From positions 41,150-96,180 of the forward strand of contig CACWQT010000011.1 of NCBI GenBank assembly GCA_902763185.1: a stretch of DNA of 55,031 nt, read 5' to 3'. This document shows, one piece after another, positions 35,201-41,478 of the stretch (within the stretch, counting starts at the first letter, position 1; the number at the start of each line of letters is the position of its first letter). The position numbers were made by a program, and so were the translations under genes. This DNA is from an uncultured Rhodospirillales bacterium. Its GTDB lineage: Bacteria > Pseudomonadota > Alphaproteobacteria > RF32 > CAG-239. The notes below the pieces were generated by a model. The model saw only the letters and a program-made list of their open reading frames with translations, ran no database searches and was not told the DNA's origin.

Positions 35201-36259
35201 TTTTTGGCGCGTCAGGAATTGAGCGATGTGGTTACCGATGAGATTAGAAATTTCTTGGAAATCTTTCCGGTGACAAAAAATGTTAAAGATGTGGTAAAAA
35301 TGCAGAGTATGCCGATAGTGCTTGCAGGTCTTGGTGAATCCAGAGCTGTTGACGGCAAAATTGAAAGTTTGAAGCAAGGTCGTTATGCCGAGGTGGATTT
35401 TAAGCGCTTGGAGGATTTGATTGATAACTATTTTGCCGATGCTTACAGCGAAGACGAAGTGCAGTTGGTCAATTTAGCTAAGGCTCGTTTGCAGAAAATA
35501 AAAAATCGCTATGCGCAAAATGTGACGATGTTGGCTCGGGCTAATGGCGGATATAATGCGACATGGATGCCGTGGGGCGGTATAACTTCGCAAGCAGCTG
35601 TTGATGAGCGGGCGCTTATCAGGCGCTTGGATTATACCGATGAACAACGCCGTGATATACCTTATTGGGCAGACTATGTGCCGGATATGATGTATACTTA
35701 TGATGAATTTCTAGATCGCGCCAAAACAGATGAGAAAGACTATCGAAAAGTCGTGAAGCAAATTGCCGAGGGAGCGTATGAATATGGGAATAAGACTATC
35801 AACTTGTTTGAAAATGCCGATGCGGAAACAATTGTGCATGAAAGTTTTCACTATTTTTGGGATATGCTTAATCGTCAAGAATTGAGGCACAACACCAATG
35901 CCGTGGAATTTAGAGAGGCTATGGCTGATTTGCGACAGGAATTTATCAAGTTGTATCGGATTGAGCAGTATAATGGAAAATATTATGCCGTAGAGCGGGC
36001 AACAAATGTGGTCGCACCGGAAATGCCCGTCGGCTACGAAAGTGTCAAAGCTGTGGCTGATGCCGGTATGCAAGAAATGTTTGTCGGGACATTCTTGGCC
36101 AAGATGAACAGGCAAGGGTGGCCTGATGAGCAATTAGGAATGGCGATGGATTTTTATGAAAATTGGCTCAAAGAAATGACCGGAAGGTTGGGAATTACCG
36201 CTAAAAGTTCAGGAACTGCCGGACAGAAAATATTACAGTTTTTGAAGAGGAAGAAATAA
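32210..36259 (+). CDS. Giant ejection protein (T7 gp16-like) with HExxH motif
   Basis: At 1349 aa this is the largest product in the window and occupies the gp16 position, the DNA-ejection protein that enters the host envelope. A glycine/alanine-rich hydrophobic stretch near 180-260 (FVQLADSIGAGASQVLSMGLVSRFIG, VTYGIDRWFNPLP) resembles membrane-inserting segments of such proteins. Near the C-terminus ETIVHESFHYFWDML has a zinc-peptidase-like HExxH (His1210-His1214), as in large polyvalent phage proteins. No lysozyme-type transglycosylase motif was recognised, unlike T7 gp16. The start is one of two adjacent ATGs (32210, 32213) after GAGAGGG. Confidence 0.75.
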   Translation: MMFEDKQNDVNNTVAENLAGVSGLEAPANMTFLETEQNLKLMKPDADLIDNTQPFSSFAAAGHWLKEAFDVRNYWEASQRIGEEVAGLQWAIEESHEPFDKAKFGKEVLKSGARHLGSDGLRTMGNLLKMTGENFKQNRGGPEMIEKLRYGAGENIVRLGETLKGYADNVAEADILAPDFDGDDVSPKFVQLADSIGAGASQVLSMGLVSRFIGPKATYALFTMGGAGEMFDEAFDKTGDVNAATGLALANAGVTYGIDRWFNPLPKTIAKNARVTAGEIAKEAVGAPLREAGSEVLQQMLAENLVRQVGIDDTQDLFEGLIESAVGAMAGSSVLTGANGGFYAASKTYDTARRKILEKGVEPAELEMAEKGMMQVLREHPEAFQKVLDTHFKMNIMEFEKAAKEAQSATERARADEAAKGFPKVYDELYNRAKVAFGDETKAKTAASVLSAGAVSLFKRQSNLTVKDMVAQFLPEFKQMSYADFLRQTSSEAAVSYMFGGQNAKHADLAKMSGAMIELRQPEPDVNLIWQKTGWHMGVDNKMRFEISDKEARLKLWSPDELTVASEKLFSKEINELNEIKAKTAAFLDKYTGSMFADYYKEFWEYLKTRVNTKYVLDDSSEKGYVTDYYKVLDEANLIKREIEAEYLDKLWDKFVHTERDFSEEEYKDIRMMWESRRYNHFLQNFVNVNGGMPDELEAFSLWEHLKYPVDMRKLKLTRRSMKEGLDALANEIDDDWFDKPEFQQRLREIREEFLAKNAERRKSIKSFGLPDEPALYRDIKIDDGYKTYVLYQGDVSKNFDDKDYRSKAYMEAFNGQTFGEEFLRQDKFSHLSRAEKEVLSEFLIQVEFLYRVNSRVEQLQKTFAEKLKVKNADDLENLKNGWVSPEQQMKLQQRVLLENGTAMKLKDLLIHDELYANYPEVADTNVEFKVLRDEAPYHFYHDINKGHVLEIDARSLNYTGLKETLLKGAEFAIQDIEGFDYSLADVDRRNFMDRQVFLARQELSDVVTDEIRNFLEIFPVTKNVKDVVKMQSMPIVLAGLGESRAVDGKIESLKQGRYAEVDFKRLEDLIDNYFADAYSEDEVQLVNLAKARLQKIKNRYAQNVTMLARANGGYNATWMPWGGITSQAAVDERALIRRLDYTDEQRRDIPYWADYVPDMMYTYDEFLDRAKTDEKDYRKVVKQIAEGAYEYGNKTINLFENADAETIVHESFHYFWDMLNRQELRHNTNAVEFREAMADLRQEFIKLYRIEQYNGKYYAVERATNVVAPEMPVGYESVKAVADAGMQEMFVGTFLAKMNRQGWPDEQLGMAMDFYENWLKEMTGRLGITAKSSGTAGQKILQFLKRKK

Positions 36260-36320
36260 AGAATTGCTGTTAAATAAATGTTAAGGGAGTGTGTGCAAAC
36301 TCGTTATATACGGAGGTGTC

Positions 36321-37133
36321 ATGACTGAACTTAGAAAGTCTACGCCACAACAACCGCTCTTACAAGAAGAGGTGTTGAGGTTTGTTAAAGAAAATCCCGA
36401 TGAAGTGTTTGAGGTAGCTAAAATTAAAATTCCGGTGAAGCAAACCAAGGCACGTCATCAACAATGGGTAAACACGGTAACGATTGCACGAGACGGACGA
36501 CGGATAAAAGAAACGTCGCAGACCGTGCCGGAAGGGTATGGGGTGGATACCAGAGTATGTGTGGACGGTTCGCTTGATCAATATGCCAAGAAACCGGCGC
36601 GGGTTAAATCGGATTATACTTTTGATGATGGTAGATCGTTTGATGAGCTTGATATCGGGGAGACGGCTCAAGCGCATACTAAAAAACAAGAGATACGTCA
36701 AGCGTTTGTGGCACCGTTTGATTTGTGGCTTAAGGCAACGTGGGGGCAGGTGCAGTTTGTGGCAAGAGGCGGTATTGTAACGATTTCTAACGGTGAGGCA
36801 ATCGGTAATAATAATCCTTGTGATATGGTGGTTTGGACATCACATGGGGCAGGGCGCGAGGTGTTAACCAAGCCGGCACGCGTTATCCGTTATGATTTAG
36901 AACAGCAGGGAATTCCAATTTGCCGAGGGGCGGAAAAGTTCTTAAAAACAGCCGCCAGAGAAGATATGAAAAATCCGTATATCAGTAAGTGGAACGACTT
37001 TAGGTTGTGGATGAAAGAAGAATTAGAGGTCTTAAATAAAAGAATGAGACTGTTTTTATGTCATAAATCTCTGCGAAAGTGTCCCTCCGGTAAAAGATGT
37101 GTGCGTGTCAGTGAAGCTCGTAAGCAAAGGTGA
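36321..37133 (+). CDS. Unknown protein at the end of the phage block
   Basis: I do not recognise this 270-aa basic protein. It starts TELRKSTPQQPLLQEEVLRFV and has a beta-rich middle (LWLKATWGQVQFVARGGIVTISNGEAIGNNN). The segment PFDLWLKATWGQVQF and a following SHGAGREVLTKPARVIRYDL are reminiscent of small phage proteins but not diagnostic. ATG 36321 follows CGGAGGTG; the frame opens earlier at a GTG at 36291. It is the last gene in phage orientation. It could be a tail or a packaging accessory protein; no fibre or lysis gene is otherwise evident. Confidence 0.5.
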   Translation: MTELRKSTPQQPLLQEEVLRFVKENPDEVFEVAKIKIPVKQTKARHQQWVNTVTIARDGRRIKETSQTVPEGYGVDTRVCVDGSLDQYAKKPARVKSDYTFDDGRSFDELDIGETAQAHTKKQEIRQAFVAPFDLWLKATWGQVQFVARGGIVTISNGEAIGNNNPCDMVVWTSHGAGREVLTKPARVIRYDLEQQGIPICRGAEKFLKTAAREDMKNPYISKWNDFRLWMKEELEVLNKRMRLFLCHKSLRKCPSGKRCVRVSEARKQR

Positions 37134-37164
37134 TGTTTTTAGGCTTTGAGAAGCGTTAAGACGG

Positions 37165-38697
37165 TTACATGGAATTTTGTGCGCGATTGGCGATGATTGC
37201 AGATATGGTTTGTGTCTGTTGGGTTTGTTTTGCGGGCTGTTCTTGTGATGGGGATTCGGCTGATTTTGCGGCGGTGTTGGCTTTGTGGTAATCAGAGATA
37301 GTGCAGGCGTTGGAAAATTGTTTATCAGCCAAAGTGCGTTGTTGTTCTATTTCGGCGTTCGGAGCATCAGGCGGATATTTGCCTTTTTGGTCTTTGATTT
37401 GTTGATGTAGCTGACTGTTATCTGCCAAAGCGGTTGCCGGAGTGGTAAGCGTGATATCTCCTCGGGAAATAGTGGCTACATCTTTTTCGTATTTGACGGA
37501 AATGCCATCAGCATAGACTATCTCTTGTTTATCTGCCGGACTGGCTGAGAGTAATAAATTAGCAAATTCTTTATCGGCTTCGGGCGCTCTTTTGGTGATA
37601 TAAATCATCTGTTCAGCAATGAATTGTTCTCTTTCTGCATCCGTCTTCAGTCCTTGTTTATCCATATAAGCACCGATTTTTAAGAGGTCTTCGTTGGAAA
37701 CGTTCGGGATGTCTTTGATTATCTCTTGGGTGCGTTCTTCTGAAGGGACGAAATATTTGAGGCATTCCGGTGCGCTGTATGTGTAGCCATCACCGGTTTT
37801 CAGGTCTTGAACCATCATTTTTTTGCGTTCTTCCCATTCTTGGGCATTAACAACGGCGCCGGCTAGAGAATACTCGGTGGTTGCTTCTTGGGAAATACCA
37901 ACTGTTGCTTCGGCGTCTTTTCTGGCTTGTTTGGCATAGCCTTCGCTTCGTTCGGCATTCCAGTAGTCAGAGGCTACTTTAGCAATTTTTTCGCGGCAAG
38001 CCGGGTCATTTTCATCAAATTTGCCGTTCAGACCGTCTTTACTGAGGACGGTTTCTTTTAGATTCGGCATATAATTTAAGATATCATCCGTGGCGATGGT
38101 TTGATTATTAACGGTGATGGTTTCAGCGCCGGATTGTTTGGCATTTTTCCAGATATGGGCAACGGTCATGTATTCGTTAAAATTGGCGATTTGTTCGGTC
38201 ATGTCGCTCATTTGGGAAGCCATGTAAGGCGTGTCATTGGCTCCGCTGTGTTGTGAAAAATGTTGATAATGAGTGCGTTCGTGCCCCATTATTTCTATTT
38301 CAACGATGGTGTTTCCGGTTATGTATTGGGAGGTTTGATTGAATTTGGCATTTTCGCTCTCGTTTATTTTTTGCGCTAATTCCTGAGTGATTTCATATTG
38401 CGGCAGATTAAGCAGTCCTTCTTTGGCATAAGCCACATTATGGTCATATTTTTCCTCAAATTCTTTGTTTAATTCTTCATTGGTGGTTCCGGTTAAAACG
38501 CGGGTTTCGCGGGTAAGGTCATCGCGCCAATCTTTAATTGAGGCGTCCAGATTGAGGTGGGTGGTTGTTCCGGGGCTTGCGTTTTTAAGAGAAAAAATAC
38601 CGATATGTGCGTCATCTCTTGTTTTGGTTTGCACCGGTTTGGACAATGTATCAAGAACTTCTTGTTGTTCGGTGGTTAATTCATTCGCTTTGGCCAT
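37165..38697 (-). CDS. Putative HExxH metallopeptidase-like protein, unknown role
   Basis: This 510-aa protein has an HExxH zinc site, GHERTHYQHFSQH (HERTH at 139-143), preceded by hydrophobic VEIEIM as in zincins. The rest is helical and charged, with a Gln/Ala/Ser-rich tail (PSQEQPAKQTQQTQTISAI). There is no signal peptide or membrane span, so if secreted it would need a type-III/IV-like or phage route. It runs against the phage genes and is followed at its 5' side by rpsF with its own promoter. It could be cargo carried at the edge of the phage block or a host effector-like protein. The third zinc ligand is not obvious. Confidence 0.55.
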   Translation of the reverse strand: MAKANELTTEQQEVLDTLSKPVQTKTRDDAHIGIFSLKNASPGTTTHLNLDASIKDWRDDLTRETRVLTGTTNEELNKEFEEKYDHNVAYAKEGLLNLPQYEITQELAQKINESENAKFNQTSQYITGNTIVEIEIMGHERTHYQHFSQHSGANDTPYMASQMSDMTEQIANFNEYMTVAHIWKNAKQSGAETITVNNQTIATDDILNYMPNLKETVLSKDGLNGKFDENDPACREKIAKVASDYWNAERSEGYAKQARKDAEATVGISQEATTEYSLAGAVVNAQEWEERKKMMVQDLKTGDGYTYSAPECLKYFVPSEERTQEIIKDIPNVSNEDLLKIGAYMDKQGLKTDAEREQFIAEQMIYITKRAPEADKEFANLLLSASPADKQEIVYADGISVKYEKDVATISRGDITLTTPATALADNSQLHQQIKDQKGKYPPDAPNAEIEQQRTLADKQFSNACTISDYHKANTAAKSAESPSQEQPAKQTQQTQTISAIIANRAQNSM

Positions 38698-38777
38698 AAT
38701 CTTACTCCCTTATATCTGTTTATTTTAGCAAATTTTATCCGGCTTGTCAAATTGTTTTGTGGTGTATAAGAAAGTTC

Positions 38778-38805
38778 TTGCTTTTTAAAATTTATGGCGT
38801 ATTAT
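38778..38805 (+). promoter_or_regulatory. Promoter of the rpsF operon
   Basis: TTGCTT (38778-38783) and TATTAT (38800-38805) are 16 bases apart, in front of the rpsF leader. Confidence 0.6.
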
Positions 38806-38817
38806 CACGCTGTCCTT

Positions 38818-38841
38818 GCCGTAGGGGATTCCTCTTACGGC
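38818..38841 (+). promoter_or_regulatory. Candidate S6:S18 autoregulatory leader hairpin
   Basis: GCCGTA / TACGGC close a stem-loop with GGGGATTCCTC inside, about 50 bases before the rpsF start and just after the predicted transcription start. Leader hairpins that bind the S6:S18 complex are known before rpsF in many bacteria. Identification by position and a CCG/GGATTC-like look only. Confidence 0.4.
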
Positions 38842-38889
38842 TATACATTTAATTTTAATTTGTTGAGAATCCATAAGGAGTTTTAATTT

Positions 38890-39222
38890 ATGACGAAATA
38901 CGAAAGTATGTTAATTGCTCGTCAAGATCTTGGGCAATCTCAAGTTAACGACATTGTCGCAACTTTGTCTGAAGCTATTAAAAAAGAAGGCGGCGAAGTT
39001 GTTAATGTTGATAACTGGGGATTAAAGAGCTTGGCTTATCGCATTAAAAAGAACCGTAAAGGTTACTATGTTGTTTTAAACATTTCAGCTCCGGCACAAG
39101 CTATCTTTGAATATGAGCGTTTGGCTCGTTTGAACGAAGATATTATCCGCTTTATGACCGTTAAAGTTGATGAATTTGCCTCTAGCCAACAGGAAGATAC
39201 TGTTGCCGAGGAAGCTAACTAA
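38890..39222 (+). CDS. rpsF: 30S ribosomal protein S6
   Basis: S6 binds the central domain of 16S rRNA together with S18. The 110-aa protein starts [19 protein letters not shown] and includes [50 protein letters not shown], the whole S6 fold. It heads the usual S6-S18-L9 operon. A strong AAGGAG lies eight bases before the ATG. Confidence 0.97.
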   Translation: MTKYESMLIARQDLGQSQVNDIVATLSEAIKKEGGEVVNVDNWGLKSLAYRIKKNRKGYYVVLNISAPAQAIFEYERLARLNEDIIRFMTVKVDEFASSQQEDTVAEEAN

Positions 39223-39233
39223 GGAGTATGATA

Positions 39234-39452
39234 ATGGCTAAACAAGGATTTTTTAAGAAGAAAAACGGTGGCGAAAACGCTCAAATCAGAATCGACTACA
39301 AAGATGTAAAGTTTTTGTCCCGCTATATTTCCGAAAAAGGCAAAATTATGCCTAGTCGTATTACTAACGTATCTGCTAAAACGCAAAGAGAAATTGCTCG
39401 TGCTATCAAACGTGCGCGCTTTGTTGCTCTGTTGCCTTATGTGGCTAACTAA
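39234..39452 (+). CDS. rpsR: 30S ribosomal protein S18
   Basis: The 72-aa protein includes [50 protein letters not shown], the full S18 signature. Two ATGs lie six bases apart; AGGAG is only one base before the first and seven before ATG 39234, so I choose the latter. It partners S6. Confidence 0.97.
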   Translation: MAKQGFFKKKNGGENAQIRIDYKDVKFLSRYISEKGKIMPSRITNVSAKTQREIARAIKRARFVALLPYVAN

Positions 39453-39463
39453 GGAGACGGCAA

Positions 39464-40084
39464 ATGGAAATCATTTTATTGGAACATATTGCTAAATTAG
39501 GTAAAATGGGCGATAAGGTTAATGTTAAGAGCGGCTATGCTCGTAACTACCTCTTACCGCAAAACAAGGCCCTTCGTGCAACCGAAGCTAATATTGCTTA
39601 TTTTGAAAAGCAACGTGCAGAATTGGAAGCTCACAACAAGGCTTTGTTTGATGACGCTAATAAAAAAGCCGAAGAACTCAAGGGCTTTACTGCAGTGCTT
39701 ATTCGTCAAGCTGCTGAAACCGGTCAATTATACGGTTCAGTTACTATCCGCGATATTGCTGCTGCCATTAACGAGTCCGGTGTGGCTTTGGAACGTCGTT
39801 TTGTTTCTTTGGATAAGCCTATTAAATACTTAGGTGTTTATCCGGTTTCTTTAAGTCTTCATCCTGAAGTTTCGCAAACAATTTTGGTAAATGTTGCCAG
39901 AACCGCTGACGAAGCTAAGAAACAGGCTAAGGCTTATAACAACGAAGGAACTGCCGAAAAGAAAGAAACTGCTCCGAAGGCTGCTAAGGCTGAAGAGGCA
40001 GAAGCTACTCCTGCAACTGAGGCTGAAGAAAAACCGGCACCGAAGAAACGCGGACGTCCGAAGAAAGAGGCTGTTGCCGAATAG
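39464..40084 (+). CDS. rplI: 50S ribosomal protein L9 with long C-terminal extension
   Basis: L9 binds 23S rRNA and reaches toward the neighbouring ribosome. Residues 1-150 are standard (MEIILLEHIAKLGKMGDKVNVKSGYARNYLLP, the long helix and C-terminal lobe). The protein is 206 aa against about 150 in E. coli: the last 50 residues are Ala/Glu/Lys-rich and end with an AT-hook-like KKRGRPKK at 194-201. Alphaproteobacterial L9 proteins often carry such tails. The R4 repeat begins right after the stop codon, followed by an intrinsic terminator. Confidence 0.96.
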   Translation: MEIILLEHIAKLGKMGDKVNVKSGYARNYLLPQNKALRATEANIAYFEKQRAELEAHNKALFDDANKKAEELKGFTAVLIRQAAETGQLYGSVTIRDIAAAINESGVALERRFVSLDKPIKYLGVYPVSLSLHPEVSQTILVNVARTADEAKKQAKAYNNEGTAEKKETAPKAAKAEEAEATPATEAEEKPAPKKRGRPKKEAVAE

Positions 40085-40194
40085 GGGGATGTCCTAAAAA
40101 GCCCTCATGATTGTTGATTTGCTCCCTTATTTACTAAGTTTGTAAACCGCGGTCGCAAATCAGCTTCCAGCAGGGCATTTTATTCCACCCATTG
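40085..40194 (+). repeat. Mosaic inverted repeat, family R4, copy 3
   Basis: Starts at the rplI stop codon and ends TATTCCACCCATTG. It is homologous to the copy inside the phage block at 23113 (about 70% over 85 bases), with arms GCCCT / AGGGC and TGATTTGC / GCAAATCA. Confidence 0.75.
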
Positions 40195-40195
40195 T

Positions 40196-40225
40196 AAAGA
40201 CCGCCTAGAAATAGGTGGTCTTTTA
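40196..40225 (+). terminator. Intrinsic terminator of the rpsF-rpsR-rplI operon
   Basis: AAAGACCGCCTA / TAGGTGGTCTTTT with a four-base loop (one G-T pair). It follows the R4 repeat after rplI. Confidence 0.85.
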
Positions 40226-40350
40226 GTTTAAATTTTTTATTAAATGTTTTGGGCGATAAAATATAGAAAAAGCCTGCTCGTTATGGGCAGGCTTTATGGT
40301 AACTCGTTAGAGTAAAGAACATTTCAGACCAAATGGCGGCAGTGGGCCTC

Positions 40351-40461
40351 TTAAAGTGCGATAAAGAGGGCTGTGGCTGCGGCTACAACGAGGACAATGA
40401 CGCAACAACCCATCGGGTGATTGCATGTCCTCTCCCAAGTGGGGTAGGGTGAGAATGTCAT
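40351..40461 (-). CDS. Possible 36-aa single-pass membrane peptide
   Basis: Frame: MTFSPYPTWERTCNHP followed by MGCCVIVLVVAAATALFIAL, a cysteine pair and one hydrophobic span. No convincing ribosome site precedes the ATG. Too short to weigh by codon use; it might be a real small membrane protein or chance. Confidence 0.25.
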   Translation of the reverse strand: MTFSPYPTWERTCNHPMGCCVIVLVVAAATALFIAL

Positions 40462-40569
40462 AATTTTTGAATTTAAGTGGTTAATAATAGAGATTACATA
40501 AACTTAGCATTTATGGGGAAAGTGTAGGCGTATTTTTAGAGATGTCAAGAGGAATGCGGTCACAAAATA

Positions 40570-40731
40570 ATGCGAAATGTTGCATTGGGCGGGGGAGGTT
40601 TTGCATTAACTACTATTCCGGGAATTGGCAAAGCGGTGAAACTTATTAATACACCGCCGCAAATTGGTGCACATATAGCACATGGGATAAATGCTTATCA
40701 AGAAAGTTGTGGTAATCGTAAGAAAAAATAA
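40570..40731 (+). CDS. Possible 53-aa peptide or remnant
   Basis: Frame: MRNVALGGGGFALTTIPGIG then KAVKLINTPPQIGAHIAHGI and a basic end CGNRKKK. The Gly-rich start and the AHG/INAY end look protein-like. It lacks a ribosome site at proper distance and may be the 3' remnant of a longer gene. It precedes a four-TM protein by 51 bases in the same direction. Confidence 0.35.
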   Translation: MRNVALGGGGFALTTIPGIGKAVKLINTPPQIGAHIAHGINAYQESCGNRKKK

Positions 40732-40782
40732 AGAAATAATAATTATTATATAAAGCATATAAAATTGAAAGGAGCAAAACTT

Positions 40783-41196
40783 ATGAAATTGTTATCAAAA
40801 GAAGCCTTGGTATTGGGAGGGGTTTACGGAGTTATTGATGCTCCTTTTACTTATATGCAGTTAGAATTGGTTACGGATGTTTTCTTTATGGTTTTTATTA
40901 TTTGTGCATTGATGCTTTGTTTTAATAAAACGCCAAAATTTCTATCATATACAATCAAGAATTATCCGAGAACCTGTTATTATTTATCATCAGTCGGTTG
41001 GATACCATATTTCTCCTTTATTGTTCTTTTGGGTATTGTCGGGAGTTATTATTGTTTGGAGTATGCAAACGATTTATTAAAGCAACAGATTGTTTATTTA
41101 GGGATTTTTAATTTGTTTGCCGCAGTCATATCGCTTGGAGTTGCTTTTATTAGAGCTAGCTGTAAAAAGAGTGGTTTGGGTAAAGGGAATAAATAA
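40783..41196 (+). CDS. Four-TM membrane protein of unknown function
   Basis: I do not recognise this 137-aa protein. Hydrophobic spans lie at about 8-24, 29-47, 68-88 and 98-122, and it ends basic (ASCKKSGLGKGNK). ATG 40783 follows AAAGGAG, a clear ribosome site; the longer frame from 40765 has none. Codon use is AT-rich. Its neighbour upstream is a 53-aa possible peptide, so a small peptide plus membrane-protein pair (as in immunity systems) is conceivable but unsupported. A repeat of family R1 begins at its stop codon. Confidence 0.6.
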   Translation: MKLLSKEALVLGGVYGVIDAPFTYMQLELVTDVFFMVFIICALMLCFNKTPKFLSYTIKNYPRTCYYLSSVGWIPYFSFIVLLGIVGSYYCLEYANDLLKQQIVYLGIFNLFAAVISLGVAFIRASCKKSGLGKGNK

Positions 41197-41255
41197 AAGT
41201 TATCCATAGGGTGAGCGAGCATTTCTTAGCTCAGGCGAACCTTGTGGGTAACTTT
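41196..41255 (+). repeat. Miniature inverted-repeat element, family R1, copy 3
   Basis: AAAGTTATCCA to TGGGTAACTTT, 60 bases, starting with the last base of the preceding stop codon. Inner arms GTGAGCGAGC and GCTCAGGCGAAC. Confidence 0.75.
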
Positions 41256-41286
41256 TTTTAAGCGAAGGGAAAGAATTAATATGAAA

Positions 41287-41326
41287 GGGATTGCCACGCG
41301 GTTTTTAGCCGCTCGCAATGACGTCG
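41287..41326 (+). repeat. REP-like palindrome (ATTGC...GCAAT)
   Basis: GGATTGCCACGCGG and CCGCTCGCAATGACG form an imperfect hairpin. Palindromes with ATTGC-GCAAT arms and ATGAC ends are widely dispersed in many bacterial genomes. Confidence 0.55.
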
Positions 41327-41345
41327 GTGTAGAATAGGAAAATAC

Positions 41346-41412
41346 GGCGCGCAAAAGAAAAATGACAGGGTTTATACCTTGTCATTTTTCTTTTGTTTTG
41401 TCTTTGCGCGCC
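41346..41412. terminator. Long palindrome, likely bidirectional terminator between a membrane gene and rpoD
   Basis: GGCGCGC / GCGCGCC and AAAAGAAAAATGACA / TGTCATTTTTCTTTT are perfect arms around a 10-base loop. The AT-rich inner arms give U-runs both ways. It is followed by TTAGCGACTTCGTCGCG, the same sequence that follows R2 repeats, so it may belong to that family. Confidence 0.6.
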
Positions 41413-41478
41413 TTAGCGACTTCGTCGCGTGCTACACGCACGGTGCCACTCACGCCGTGGAGGCGAGGTGCTAAGCAC

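Larger units (their letters stand above)
40226..40782. other. Intergenic region with tiny ORFs after rplI
   Basis: A second terminator-like hairpin AAAGCCTGC / GGCAGGCTTT lies at about 40268-40296. Two very short ORFs are listed separately (40351-40461 minus and 40570-40731 plus). Otherwise I see nothing recognisable. Confidence 0.5.

Noticed and set aside
18541..37133. Diversity-generating retroelement expected from BPP-1 likeness
   Set aside because: No reverse transcriptase, no template/variable repeat pair and no C-type-lectin-like tail protein were found.
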